64,000 nt of DNA, from the NCBI RefSeq assembly GCF_000308435.1, contig NZ_BAFR01000204.1:62001-126000 (forward strand), read 5' to 3'. Shown here piece after piece: positions 7,650 to 16,264 of the stretch (its first letter is position 1; each line of letters opens with the position of its first letter). A program made the translations under genes and the position numbers. Source of the stretch: Nocardia araoensis NBRC 100135 (GTDB lineage: Bacteria; Actinomycetota; Actinomycetes; Mycobacteriales; Mycobacteriaceae). Below the pieces are notes generated by a model. It searched no databases, was not told the DNA's origin, and saw only the letters and a list, made by a program, of their open reading frames with translations.

Positions 7650-8693
7650 TCAGCCCGCGAGATCGGCGCGGCTGGACTTGTGAGCCGCGGCCAGGACGCG
7701 CGCGAGTTCCTCGTTGAACCGCTCGTAGGCCTCGACGTTGCCGAGATGTCCGGTGGGCAGCACCTGGTACCGCGCCAGACTGCCGGTCTGCCGGAGCAAT
7801 TCGACGATGCGCTCGGAGTGCACCGGCGGCGTCATATCGTCGAACTGCCCGGAGATCACCGTCGTGGGGACCACCAGGTTCCTGGCCGCCTCCCCGACGT
7901 CCATCGTGGCCAGCAGGAAACCGAACTTCGAGCGCACCCGGGCCGGACACGACCGCACGATGGCCATGCTGAAATCCAGCAGCTCGCCCTTGGCCGCGGT
8001 GCTGAGGATCTGACGCGCGAACAGCCAGCGCACCGGCGCGATGGGCGGGAAGACGATCGGGGCGCCGAGACCGAGCCTGCCGAACAGGAACGGCAGCGGC
8101 ACCTTCAGTTGCAGCAGCCGCAGCGGACGGTTCAGCAGCGGAACGACCGTGGTCTCGAAGACCAACCGGTCCGCCGCGGTATTGGTCAGCAGCACCGCGA
8201 GCGCCTGCCGCGCGACCCGCTCGGGATAGCGTGCGGCCCAGGCCTGCAGCGTCATGCCGCCGAGACTGTGGCCGACCAGCACGGCCCGCTGTCCGGGCGC
8301 GAGCGCGGCGTCGAGCACGGCGGCCAAGTCGTCGGCCAGCAGGTCCATGGTGAGTTCGCCGGCCCCGTATTCGCTCTCGCCGTGACCGCGCTGGTCGTAG
8401 GCGATCACTCGATGGTCGCCTGCGAATGCGTTGATCTGCGGATTCCAGTATTCGAGGCAGCAGGTCCACCCGTGGACGAGCACGATGGCCGGGGCGTCCG
8501 ACGGACCGTAAGCGTGCACGCGCAGCCGGGCGCCGTCACCCGCGCGGACCGGTATCACCTCGCGAGGCGCGGTCGGGGGGTTGAACGCGGTGGTCTCGTA
8601 GGTACGAGACCGCAAGTCGGCGCTGTGCGCGTCGCGCAAGCTCCGGAGCAGACCCGGGAAGCTCGTCAACGCGGTCGGCAGCATGGCACGCAT
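7650..8693 (-). CDS. alpha/beta hydrolase
   Basis: A 347-residue alpha/beta-hydrolase-fold enzyme. The oxyanion segment LVHGWTCCLEYW (about residues 72-83), the nucleophile elbow GHSLGG, an acid in SGQFDDMTPP and the catalytic His in TGHLGNVE form the expected triad. A long lid rich in Pro and Leu between strand 6 and the acid suggests a hydrophobic ester substrate. AAAGGAG lies 7 nt before ATG 8693. A perfect inverted repeat sits 15 bp further upstream, so expression is probably under a dimeric repressor. Substrate unknown. Confidence 0.87.
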   Translation of the reverse strand: MRAMLPTALTSFPGLLRSLRDAHSADLRSRTYETTAFNPPTAPREVIPVRAGDGARLRVHAYGPSDAPAIVLVHGWTCCLEYWNPQINAFAGDHRVIAYDQRGHGESEYGAGELTMDLLADDLAAVLDAALAPGQRAVLVGHSLGGMTLQAWAARYPERVARQALAVLLTNTAADRLVFETTVVPLLNRPLRLLQLKVPLPFLFGRLGLGAPIVFPPIAPVRWLFARQILSTAAKGELLDFSMAIVRSCPARVRSKFGFLLATMDVGEAARNLVVPTTVISGQFDDMTPPVHSERIVELLRQTGSLARYQVLPTGHLGNVEAYERFNEELARVLAAAHKSSRADLAG

Positions 8694-8708
8694 CGGACAC
8701 TCCTTTGT

Positions 8709-8729
8709 GTTACTGGTAGATACAGTAAC
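8709..8729. promoter_or_regulatory. inverted-repeat operator upstream of the hydrolase
   Basis: GTTACTG and CAGTAAC, perfect 7-bp arms separated by 7 bp, lie just upstream of the hydrolase ribosome-binding site. The size and placement fit a TetR-type operator; no regulator gene is adjacent. Confidence 0.5.
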
Positions 8730-8742
8730 CCCGATTCGCGCC

Positions 8743-8758
8743 GCTTGCTAGTGCAAGC
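8743..8758. repeat. small inverted repeat GCTTGC-N4-GCAAGC
   Basis: Perfect 6-bp arms around TAGT, between the DUF2516 gene end and the hydrolase promoter. It could be a short terminator stem for the DUF2516 transcript or part of the hydrolase control region. A related TGCTAGC/TTGCAA pattern is seen upstream of the XRE-hbhA operon. Confidence 0.35.
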
Positions 8759-8785
8759 ACCCTTACCTGTCGGCAGACTCCGCCC

Positions 8786-9094
8786 TCACCAGCGCGGACC
8801 CCGCTGCACCTCGTCCACCTTGGGCCGGACGTCGGCCAAGTAGACACCCGTGGCGATGATCGCCGCGAAGGAGAGCAGGCCCAGACCCGCGGGCGAGAGC
8901 AGGAGCACGAGCACAGCCGCCCCGAGAATCGCCAGCCAGATCGGCTTGGTCAGCTTGTCCACCGCGGTGAACGCGTCCGGACGCTGACGCACGGCGTGGA
9001 TCAGCGCGAAAATCGTCGCACCGAGCGCCGCCAGCCACAGCACCAGCAGGATCATCCCGGTCAATCCGTGCACCATGTTCACCCCACCCATCAT
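8786..9094 (-). CDS. DUF2516 family small membrane protein
   Basis: A protein of about 102 residues with two strong membrane helices: MILLVLWLAALGATIFALI and AILGAAVLVLLLSPAGLGLL. The C-terminal tail DVRPKVDEVQRG is short and charged. It corresponds in size, topology and position to Rv0476, the gene after hbhA in M. tuberculosis. Tandem ATGs at 9094 and 9091 and a third at 9076 are all possible starts. Function unknown; its place after hbhA suggests cotranscription with the XRE-hbhA operon. Confidence 0.82.
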   Translation of the reverse strand: MMGGVNMVHGLTGMILLVLWLAALGATIFALIHAVRQRPDAFTAVDKLTKPIWLAILGAAVLVLLLSPAGLGLLSFAAIIATGVYLADVRPKVDEVQRGPRW

Positions 9095-9158
9095 AGAAGC
9101 AACGCCCCCGCACACCAGGGGTGTGCGAGGGCGTCGAAATGCCTCAGCGGCGGGTTGT

Positions 9159-9830
9159 TCAGGCCTTCTTGGGGGCGGCCTTCTTCGCCGGGGCCTTCTT
9201 GGCGGCGGGAGCCTTCTTGGCCGGAGCCTTCTTGGCCTCACCGTTGGCGACCGGAGCGTCCTCGGTGGTCACCTCGACGACCTCGGCCTCGACGACCGGC
9301 GCAAGATCGGCCACCTCGTCGGCCGCGACCTCGGCCTCGGTCTTCGCCGGACGGCCGATCAGTCCGTTGACGCGCCCGAGCACGTCCTCGGCGCGGCTCA
9401 CCGCGTCGCCGTAGAGGGTCTCGACCTTGCCGATCCGCTCGTCGACGACCTGGTTGGCGCGCAGCCGCTCGATGGTCTCCTCACCGCGGACGGCGAGGTC
9501 GGCGTAGATGTCGAGCGCCTGCCGGTAGTACTTCTCGGCCAGCGCGCGCAGCTCCTCGGCGGTGAACCGCTCGCGCAGCTCGGCGAGGTCGTCCGGCAGC
9601 TCCGAGGGCAGTCCGGACAGCCGCTCGCGCAGCGACTCGAACCGGTCCTGGACGTCGGCGGGAACGTTGGCGAAGCGCTCGCGCGCCTCCTCCACCCGGG
9701 CCTGCACCTCGGTGGCGGCCGCACGTTCACGCACCTGGGCGAAAACGTCGTTGACGGCGGCGTAGAGGGCGTCACCCGCGCCGACGGTGGCGAGCAAGGG
9801 CTTGGTGACGGTGGCGTTCTTCTCGGTCAT
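9159..9830 (-). CDS. hbhA: heparin-binding hemagglutinin HbhA-like adhesin
   Basis: A 223-residue surface-associated protein of the HbhA type. In mycobacteria HbhA binds heparan sulfate on epithelial cells through its lysine-rich tail and mediates adhesion. Visible here are an alpha-helical coiled-coil-prone body (about residues 15-165, rich in RERF, ELRE and EELRALAEKYY segments) and a C-terminal tail of repeated AKKAP units. There is no signal peptide, as in HbhA. The ATG overlaps the stop of the XRE regulator by 4 bases, so the two are coupled. Orthology to Rv0475 is supported by neighbours on both sides. Confidence 0.9.
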   Translation of the reverse strand: MTEKNATVTKPLLATVGAGDALYAAVNDVFAQVRERAAATEVQARVEEARERFANVPADVQDRFESLRERLSGLPSELPDDLAELRERFTAEELRALAEKYYRQALDIYADLAVRGEETIERLRANQVVDERIGKVETLYGDAVSRAEDVLGRVNGLIGRPAKTEAEVAADEVADLAPVVEAEVVEVTTEDAPVANGEAKKAPAKKAPAAKKAPAKKAAPKKA

Positions 9831-10333
9831 GGTGTTTCGTTCTCCTGGCGTGGCGGAGTTTCGGTTGTCGTGCGCGGAACGTCGCTGTCCCATACGTCCC
9901 CCCCTACCTCGTTTCCTCCGTTTTCCCGGCGAAACGATTCATAGATGTCCAGCAGCACCTGCTTCTGCCGCTCACTGATGAAGGTGTCGGCGAGCAGTGC
10001 GTCCCGGACCGGACTGTGCGGCCGCTGCTCGAGATAGCCAGCCCGTACGTACAAGACCTCCGAAGAGACCCGCAGCGCCTTCGCGATCTGCGTGAGCACT
10101 TCGGCGGACGGATTACGCAGTCCGCGCTCGATCTGACTGAGGTACGGATTGCTCACCCCCGCCAGCTGGGCGAGCTGACGCAACGAGACTTGCGCGGCTT
10201 CTCGCTGCGCCCTGATGAAGCCTCCGATGTCGTGCGCCGCACTGACGACGCGACCCCCTCGTTCGCCGACGCCGGACGAATGCTCGTTCGGTCTATCGGT
10301 GTACTCGGCGGAAACCTCGGGCTGGTCAGCCAT
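9827..10333 (-). CDS. XRE family transcriptional regulator upstream of hbhA
   Basis: A 168-residue regulator. The helix-turn-helix lies at about residues 38-92: IRAQREAAQVSLRQLAQLAG, then SNPYLSQIERGLRNPSAEVL. It matches Rv0474 in position, directly before hbhA with a 4-base overlap. The ATG at 10333 is chosen because AAGG lies 6 nt upstream; GTG 10336 is the alternative. It probably controls its own operon with hbhA. A canonical promoter is visible 30 bp upstream, with a palindrome around it. Confidence 0.88.
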   Translation of the reverse strand: MADQPEVSAEYTDRPNEHSSGVGERGGRVVSAAHDIGGFIRAQREAAQVSLRQLAQLAGVSNPYLSQIERGLRNPSAEVLTQIAKALRVSSEVLYVRAGYLEQRPHSPVRDALLADTFISERQKQVLLDIYESFRRENGGNEVGGDVWDSDVPRTTTETPPRQENETP

Positions 10334-10363
10334 CACTCACCTTCTGGCGGTTGTACGAATTCG

Positions 10364-10392
10364 ATTCTAGGTCAGGGTGCTAGCTATTGCAA
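10364..10392 (-). promoter_or_regulatory. promoter of the XRE-hbhA operon with flanking TGCTAGC inverted repeat
   Basis: On the minus strand TTGCAA (-35, 10392-10387) and TAGAAT (-10, 10369-10364) are separated by exactly 17 nt. Perfect arms TGCTAGC (10378-10384) and GCTAGCA (10400-10406) straddle the -35 box, so a bound dimer would block RNA polymerase. The XRE protein encoded downstream is the obvious candidate ligand. Confidence 0.6.
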
Positions 10393-10437
10393 GCAGTCTG
10401 CTAGCAGCGTTTCGGCAAACGTTCCGCACGCCGCGGA

Positions 10438-11799
10438 TCAACCGCCGAACATCAGGTGGGAAATCGTGTAGATCGCCAGTCCGGCAAGCGAACCGACGAC
10501 GGTTCCGTTGATGCGGATGAATTGCAGATCCCGGCCGACCTGCAATTCGATCTTCTTGCTGGCTTCTTCGGCATCCCACCGGGCAACCGTGTCGGTGACC
10601 AGGGTGCTGATCTCACCGGCATAGTTTTCCACCAGGTAGCGCGCGCCGCGATCGATCCAGCCGTCGACCTTGGCCCGCATATCCGCGTCGTCGCGCAGGC
10701 GTTCGCCGAGCTGCTGCACGTTCTCGGCGACCTTGCGCCGCAGCGTGCTGCTCGGATCGTCGGCGGACTCCAGGATCAGCCGCTTCGCCGCGCGCCATGT
10801 GGCCGAGGCCAGCCCGGTGATCTCCTCCCGGCCCATGATCTGCGCCTTGACCCGCTCCGCCTTTTTGATCATGGCGTCGTCGAATTGCAGGTCCTCGGCG
10901 AATTCCTCCAGGAACCGATTGGCGGCGAGCCGAGCCTCGTGCTCCGGATCGGAGCGGACTTTCCAGGTGAACTCGACCAGTTCCCGATAGATCCGCTCGG
11001 AAAGCAGGATGTTGACGAATTTCGGCGCCCACTGCGGCGCGTCCCGCAAGACGATCCGATCGATCGTCTCCTGGGATGCGAGCGCCCACTGGTGGGCGCG
11101 CTCGGCGAGCAGATCCAGCAGCGCCAGCTGCCGGTTGTCGGCGAGCAGTTCCGCCAGCACCCGACCGATCGGCGGACCCCACAGCGGCTCGGCGATCCGC
11201 TTGACGATGGTGTTGTCGATGACCTGCTCCACGTCCTCGTCGCGCAGGACGCCGACGACGGCGCGCAGGATCGTCGAGCTCTCCTGCGCCACGCGCGCGG
11301 CGTGACCGGGATCGGCCATCCAGCGCCCGACCCGCCAGGAGATCTGCGCCGAGTTCACCTTGGCCGACACCACCTCGGGCGCCAGGAAGTTGGTGCCGAC
11401 GAAAGTACCGAGACTCGCGCCGAGCTGGTCTTTCTTCCGCCGGATGATCGCCGTGTGCGGAATCGGCAGGCCGAGCGGGTGACGGAACAGGGCGGTCACC
11501 GCGAACCAGTCCGCCAGCGCGCCGACCATGCCCGCCTCCGACGCGGCCCGCAGGTAACCGACCCAGTCGCCGCCCGCCCCGCGCGATTCGGTCCAGCGGC
11601 AGAACAGATAGATCGCGGTGGCCAGGGCGAGCAAGCCGGTGGCGAACGCCTTCATGCGCCAGAGGTCACGACGCTTGGCCGCCTCGTCGAGCACGGCGGC
11701 GAAGCCGAGGGGCGCGGCGGCGGGCGTGGCGTCTCCGGCGCGCTCGCCCCGGGCGTTCAGCACCGCGGTGTTGCCGGGAGCTTTCTCCATGCCTCCCAT
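10438..11799 (-). CDS. DUF445 family membrane protein
   Basis: A 453-residue protein of the DUF445 (YheB/YjiN-like) family. It has an N-terminal membrane helix (MKAFATGLLALATAIYLFC, about 36-54), the family signature SEAGMVGALADWFAVTALFRHPLG (about 75-98), a long alpha-helical middle region and a C-terminal membrane segment near VVGSLAGLAIYTISHLM. Position and size fit Rv0473. Function is not established. Start ATG 11799 (or 11790) is chosen because sequence upstream lacks conserved character. Divergent from the TetR gene. Confidence 0.85.
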   Translation of the reverse strand: MGGMEKAPGNTAVLNARGERAGDATPAAAPLGFAAVLDEAAKRRDLWRMKAFATGLLALATAIYLFCRWTESRGAGGDWVGYLRAASEAGMVGALADWFAVTALFRHPLGLPIPHTAIIRRKKDQLGASLGTFVGTNFLAPEVVSAKVNSAQISWRVGRWMADPGHAARVAQESSTILRAVVGVLRDEDVEQVIDNTIVKRIAEPLWGPPIGRVLAELLADNRQLALLDLLAERAHQWALASQETIDRIVLRDAPQWAPKFVNILLSERIYRELVEFTWKVRSDPEHEARLAANRFLEEFAEDLQFDDAMIKKAERVKAQIMGREEITGLASATWRAAKRLILESADDPSSTLRRKVAENVQQLGERLRDDADMRAKVDGWIDRGARYLVENYAGEISTLVTDTVARWDAEEASKKIELQVGRDLQFIRINGTVVGSLAGLAIYTISHLMFGG

Positions 11800-12007
11800 T
11801 CTGCTGTGCGCGGCGAAGTCGGCCAGTCCGCGAGCGAATGTGCACACTCCGGACGCCCCCTGCGCTGTGGTTCCTACCGCATCCGGGCTCAAAAGCGCAT
11901 ATCACGGGTAGCGGGGACCTAAGCTGGTAGCCACCGAGCCCGAACGAACGAGGGAGCCCACGCTGTCCACCGAAGACCTTGTCGATATCGACGAGCGACC
12001 GTCGGCG

Positions 12008-12691
12008 GTGCGCGGCGGCCGGATGGACGGCCGCAAGCGCCGGTGGCGGCAACACAAGATCGACCGCCGCGAAGAGCTCGTCGACGGCACCCTCGCCGCC
12101 GTGCGCGCTCGCGGCAGCAACGCGGGCATGGACGAGATCGCCGCGGAGATCGGCGTCTCCAAGACCGTGCTCTACCGCTACTTCTCCGACAAGAACGACC
12201 TGGTCCACGCGACCATGCAGCGGTTCATCGAGACCACGCTGATGCCGCGGGTGTACGGCGCGATCAGCCTGGACGCCGACGAGTACCAACTGGTGCGCTC
12301 GGCCCTGGCCGAGTACGTCGGTACGGTCGACGAGGATCCCGAGGTCTACCGCTTCATCATGGGCAACGGCTCGGCCGACCAGTCCTCGCTCGCGGAGTTC
12401 GAGAAGCTCTTCGCCGAGGTGGTGTGCGCGGTCATCACCGAGCGCGCCAAAGACCGTGGCGTGGCGACCGAGGGCGCCGCGCTGGCGTCCTACGTGCTGG
12501 TCGGCGGTATCCAACTGGCCACGCACTGGTGGACCACCAACAAGTCGCTGTCCCGCGAGGACGTGATCGACTACCTCACCATGCTCGCCTGGAGCGCCAT
12601 CGAGGGCATGGCCCGTGCGGGCGGCTCGCCCGCGGCGTTCAACGCGCAGCAGCACGTGCTGCCCGCACCCGAGACGCCCGCGCAGGACTGA
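12008..12691 (+). CDS. TetR/AcrR family transcriptional regulator
   Basis: A 227-residue regulator. The helix-turn-helix is VRARGSNAGMDEIAAEIGV then SKTVLYRYFSDKNDLV. The C-terminal domain contains LVGGIQLATHWWTTNKSLSREDV, a TetR ligand-domain pattern. It corresponds in position to Rv0472c. GTG 12008 is given as the start, but coding-like sequence continues upstream in frame to a CTG at 11963 that follows GAGGGA by 7 nt, so an unusual CTG start adding 15 residues is possible. Target genes unknown; the divergent DUF445 gene is a candidate. Confidence 0.85.
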   Translation: MRGGRMDGRKRRWRQHKIDRREELVDGTLAAVRARGSNAGMDEIAAEIGVSKTVLYRYFSDKNDLVHATMQRFIETTLMPRVYGAISLDADEYQLVRSALAEYVGTVDEDPEVYRFIMGNGSADQSSLAEFEKLFAEVVCAVITERAKDRGVATEGAALASYVLVGGIQLATHWWTTNKSLSREDVIDYLTMLAWSAIEGMARAGGSPAAFNAQQHVLPAPETPAQD

Positions 12692-12913
12692 TCGAGCCCA
12701 TCGCCCGTGGTGCTAGCTGGACCGCTTGCAAAAGTTCACCAGCGCTCTCGACTTTGCCGAAACCTTGGCTAGTCTGAACCCGAGCGGTGCGCCGAGTGCG
12801 TTGCGTCACCGCCGGCGCCGTACTCGACGGCGGTCCGCGCGGGACACCACTGTCCCCCGTGCTGCCGCCTGCGCGTCCGTCGCTCCGACCGCGGCACCAA
12901 CGGAGGTACCTCG

Positions 12914-14326
12914 ATGGCGAAGCAAGTACCGACCTCTCGGCTTGCTCGTGGCACGAAACTGGGCGCGGTGGCAGCCAGTACGGTGCTTCGCAACCAGCGC
13001 ACGCGGTTGACCATGCGGGGCAGATCCGAGGCCGTCCGGGCGAAGATGGCCGAGGAATCGATGATCCGCACCACCGAGCAGGTGGTCACGGTGCTGGGCA
13101 CCATGAAGGGCGTCGCCATGAAGCTCGGCCAGATGATGTCGGTGCTCGATCTGGATCTGGTGCCCGAGGATCACCGGGAGCGGTTCCAGAAACGCCTTGC
13201 CGTGCTGCGCAACGCGGCACCGACGGTCTCCTTCGCGGCCATGCGCCAGGTGATCGAGGACGATTTCGGCAAGCCGCTCGACGCGGTCTTCGCCGAGTTC
13301 GACGCCGAGCCCGTCGCGGCCGCCTCGATCGGCCAGGTGTACCGGGCGCGACTACACGACGGCCGCGAGGTCGCGGTGAAGGTCCAGTACCCGGGCATCG
13401 ACGCCGCGGTGCGCGCCGACCTGAAGAATCTGGCCATGTTCCGGCGCGTGCTGCAGTCCGCGATGCCGTGGGTGACGCCAGCGGTGCTGGACGAGCTGCG
13501 GCTGAACATGGAGGCCGAACTCGACTACCGGGCCGAGGCGGCCACCCAGTTGCAGATCGCCGAGCTGTACGCCGGGCACCCGTTCGTCATCGTTCCGCGC
13601 TCGCTGCCGGAGTTCTCCACCACGCGGGTGCTGGTCACCGAATACGTGGAGGGCAAGGGCTTCGAAGAGATCCGGCAGCTGCCCCAGGCGGAGCGCGACC
13701 GGATCGGCGAGATCATCTACCGGTTCTACGTAGGATCGCTGTTCACCTTCAACGAGTTCTGCGGCGATCCGCACCCGGGCAACGTGCTGCTGGCCGGGGA
13801 CGGCCGGGTCGGCTTCCTGGATTTCGGATTGTTCAACCGCATGGATGCCGAGCACGTGCAGTTCGAGCTGGTCTGCCTGCGGGCCGCCGCCGAAGATCGC
13901 GCCGAAGACCTGCGCGAGTTGATGATCAAACGCGGCGTCATCGATTCACCGCAGGAGATCGGCGCGGAGGAGTGCCTGGAATACGTGCTGGCCGCCTCGG
14001 AATGGTGTCTGATCGACGAGGAGCTGACCATCACGCCCGAGCTGGCCAGCGGCGCCTTCCTGCTCGCGGTCGACCCGAGGGCCAGCGAGTTCACCGGGAT
14101 GAAGCAGCAGAATCTGCCGCCGGAGCACCTCTTCTCGCGCCGCGCCGACTTCCTGACCTTCGGCATGCTCGGTCACCTCGGCTGCACTGGGAACTGGCAT
14201 CGCATCGCCAGGGAATGGCTCTACGACGAACCACCGGTCACCGAGCTCGGCCGGGCCCATCACGCCTGGCTCGCCGACCGCCCGCACGCCGCGCCGCAAC
14301 GGGCGCGCAAGAAGACCACCAAGTAG
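12914..14326 (+). CDS. ABC1/AarF (UbiB-type) kinase-like protein
   Basis: A 470-residue atypical kinase of the ABC1/UbiB family; bacterial and mitochondrial members act as ATPases in quinone or lipid metabolism. The family motifs appear in order: the KxGQ motif in MKLGQMMS (about residue 70), AAASIGQVYRA (about 135), VKVQYPG (about 155), DPHPGN (about 284) and FLDFG (about 300). No membrane helices are evident. A 222-bp leader precedes the gene and contains TAGTCT (12770-12775), a possible -10. Its substrate is unknown. Confidence 0.9.
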   Translation: MAKQVPTSRLARGTKLGAVAASTVLRNQRTRLTMRGRSEAVRAKMAEESMIRTTEQVVTVLGTMKGVAMKLGQMMSVLDLDLVPEDHRERFQKRLAVLRNAAPTVSFAAMRQVIEDDFGKPLDAVFAEFDAEPVAAASIGQVYRARLHDGREVAVKVQYPGIDAAVRADLKNLAMFRRVLQSAMPWVTPAVLDELRLNMEAELDYRAEAATQLQIAELYAGHPFVIVPRSLPEFSTTRVLVTEYVEGKGFEEIRQLPQAERDRIGEIIYRFYVGSLFTFNEFCGDPHPGNVLLAGDGRVGFLDFGLFNRMDAEHVQFELVCLRAAAEDRAEDLRELMIKRGVIDSPQEIGAEECLEYVLAASEWCLIDEELTITPELASGAFLLAVDPRASEFTGMKQQNLPPEHLFSRRADFLTFGMLGHLGCTGNWHRIAREWLYDEPPVTELGRAHHAWLADRPHAAPQRARKKTTK

Positions 14327-14363
14327 CCGCCGACCCGGCGGCGCGACCGCAGAACGGAAGACC

Positions 14364-15368
14364 ATGGCAGACACACGGGAATTCGACCTAGTCCTCTTCG
14401 GCGCGACGGGTTTCGTCGGCAAGCTCACCGCGGAATATCTCACCGGAGCCGCGCCGGAATCCGCGCGGATCGCGCTGGCGGGACGATCGCTGGACAAGTT
14501 GACCGCCGTACGCGACGGCCTCGGTCCGAAGGCCGCGAACTGGGGCCTGGTGGTGGCCGACTCGAAAGACCAAGCCGCGCTGGACGAACTGGCGGCGCGC
14601 ACCAAGGTCGTGGTCACCACGGTCGGCCCGTACCTGCGCTACGGGATGCCGCTGGTGGCGGCGTGCGCCAAGGCAGGCACCCATTACGCCGACCTCACCG
14701 GTGAGCCGCTGTTCATCCGTGAGGCCATCGACGCCTATCACGAACAAGCCGTCGCGACAGGCGCGAAGATCGTGAATTCCTGTGGCTACGACTCGATTCC
14801 GTCCGATCTGAGCGTGTACCAGCTCTACCGCCGCACGGTCGAGGACAACAGCGGCGAGCTCGTCGACACCACGCTGGTGGCTTCGCTCAAGGGCGGCGTC
14901 AGCGGCGGCACCATCGATTCCGGCCGCGCCATGATGGAGGCGGTCGCCGCCGACCCGGCCAAGGGCAAGGTGCTGTCGCACCCGTACTCGCTGAGCCCGG
15001 ACAGGTCGATGGATCCCGACGTCGGCCGCCAGTCCGATCAGGCGCTGTCGCGGGCGAGCGCCATCGACCCCAGCCTGGACGGGTGGGTGAGCACGTTCGT
15101 CATGGCCGCGCACAACACCAAGGTCGTTCGCCGCTCCAATGGGCTGCTGGGCTGGGTGTACGGCAAGAACTTCCGCTATCGCGAGGTGATGAGCGCGGGG
15201 AAGTCGCGGCTGGCGCCGCTGGTCGCGGCGGGCATGGCGGGCGGCATCGTGGCGGGCTTGACCGCGGGCGCGCTGCTGTCGCGGGCCTCGGCCGGGCGCA
15301 AGCTGCTCGATCGCGTGCTGCCGAAGCCGGGCACCGGGCCCAGCGAGCAGGCCCGCAAGAGCGGCTGA
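14364..15368 (+). CDS. saccharopine dehydrogenase-like / trans-acting enoyl reductase family, truncated by in-frame TGA
   Basis: A 334-residue product with an N-terminal Rossmann domain (FDLVLFGATGFVGKL, residues about 7-21) and the family segments TTVGPYLRYG, THYADLTGE and NSCGYDSIPSDLS. Relatives include mycobacterial trans-acting enoyl reductases (Rv2449c, Rv2953 type) of about 420 residues. Here the frame stops at TGA 15366-15368 right after a GPSEQARKSG segment, and the same frame continues with the missing C-terminal part to 15614. A single TGG-to-TGA change would explain it. The product may be a truncated enzyme, a pseudogene, or made by readthrough. RBS GGAAG precedes the ATG. Confidence 0.8.
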   Translation: MADTREFDLVLFGATGFVGKLTAEYLTGAAPESARIALAGRSLDKLTAVRDGLGPKAANWGLVVADSKDQAALDELAARTKVVVTTVGPYLRYGMPLVAACAKAGTHYADLTGEPLFIREAIDAYHEQAVATGAKIVNSCGYDSIPSDLSVYQLYRRTVEDNSGELVDTTLVASLKGGVSGGTIDSGRAMMEAVAADPAKGKVLSHPYSLSPDRSMDPDVGRQSDQALSRASAIDPSLDGWVSTFVMAAHNTKVVRRSNGLLGWVYGKNFRYREVMSAGKSRLAPLVAAGMAGGIVAGLTAGALLSRASAGRKLLDRVLPKPGTGPSEQARKSG

Positions 15369-15614
15369 TTCTCCATGAAGACGTTCGCGCACACCACCTC
15401 GGGCGCGAAGTACGTGGCCACCTTCTCCGGCACCGGCGACCCGGGCTACCAGGCCACCGCCGTGCTCCTCGGCGAGAGCGGTCTGTGCCTGGCGTTCGAC
15501 ACCGACAAGCAGCCCGAGCTAGCTGGCATTCTCACCCCGGCAGCGGCGATGGGCGACGCGCTCACCGAGCGGCTGCGCGCGGCGGGCATGACGATCGCCG
15601 TCGAGCGTGCCTGA
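15369..15614 (+). pseudogene. displaced C-terminal segment of the preceding enoyl reductase-like gene
   Basis: In the same frame as the upstream gene and separated only by its stop codon, this stretch reads FSMKTFAHTTSGAKY and then TGDPGYQATAVLLGES and LTPAAAMGDAL. That is the ordinary C-terminal domain of the saccharopine dehydrogenase-like family. An ATG at 15375 could in principle start a separate 79-residue polypeptide, but no ribosome-binding site fits. The intact sequence of this segment suggests the stop is recent or is a sequencing error. Confidence 0.7.
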
Positions 15615-15627
15615 GGGACGCGCTTCG

Positions 15628-16263
15628 GTGAATCTCGCACGAAAGACGATGAATGCCCCTGCGCTCGCCGCGGTGTACGAGCGAGCCTGGCGGCCCACAC
15701 TGTTCTATCTCGCCAGTGGGCGAACCACCGCGGCCGACCGGCGCGACGCGGTCTCCACCCTGCGGCTCGGCGGCGCGCAGAAGGTGCTCGACATCGCTTG
15801 CGGGCCGGGCAATTTCACCAGGTATCTGAGTGAAGCGCTGTCCGGCAACGGCTATGCGATCGGCTTGGACTATTCCGAGCCGATGCTGGCGCGCGCCGTC
15901 GCGGACAACGCCGGACCGCGCGTCGGATATCTGCGCGGCGACGCCCGCGCACTGCCGTTCGCGGACGAGACCTTCGACGCGGTCTGCTGTTTCGGCGCGC
16001 TCTACCTCATCCCCGACCCGATCGTGGCCGCCCGCGAGATGATCCGCGTCCTCGCCCCCGGTGGCCGCATCGCCATCACGACCAGCCACCGGGCCCCCAA
16101 CCCCATCGGCGAGATGAGCCGCGTCGTAGGCGGTTTGAGCGGCCTGCGGGTGTTCGGCAGCCGGACGTTTCCCGCCCTGTTCGCCGAGCAGGGCTTGGTG
16201 GAGATCGACCAACGGGTCCATCGCCTGCTCCAGTACGTCAGCGCGACGAAACCCCCGCGCTAG
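15628..16263 (+). CDS. class I SAM-dependent methyltransferase
   Basis: A 211-residue methyltransferase. Motif I is VLDIACGPGNFTRYL (about residues 52-66), the acidic strand-2 end is AIGLDYSEPML, and motif III/IV is CCFGALYLIPDP. The substrate is unknown; similar proteins are annotated as UbiE-like. GTG 15628 is chosen because GAGGGA lies 10 nt upstream, although GTG 15607, overlapping the preceding gene, is also open. It lies just after the broken enoyl reductase gene and is convergent with a TetR gene, with 1 bp between the two. Confidence 0.85.
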   Translation: MNLARKTMNAPALAAVYERAWRPTLFYLASGRTTAADRRDAVSTLRLGGAQKVLDIACGPGNFTRYLSEALSGNGYAIGLDYSEPMLARAVADNAGPRVGYLRGDARALPFADETFDAVCCFGALYLIPDPIVAAREMIRVLAPGGRIAITTSHRAPNPIGEMSRVVGGLSGLRVFGSRTFPALFAEQGLVEIDQRVHRLLQYVSATKPPR

Positions 16264-16264
16264 A

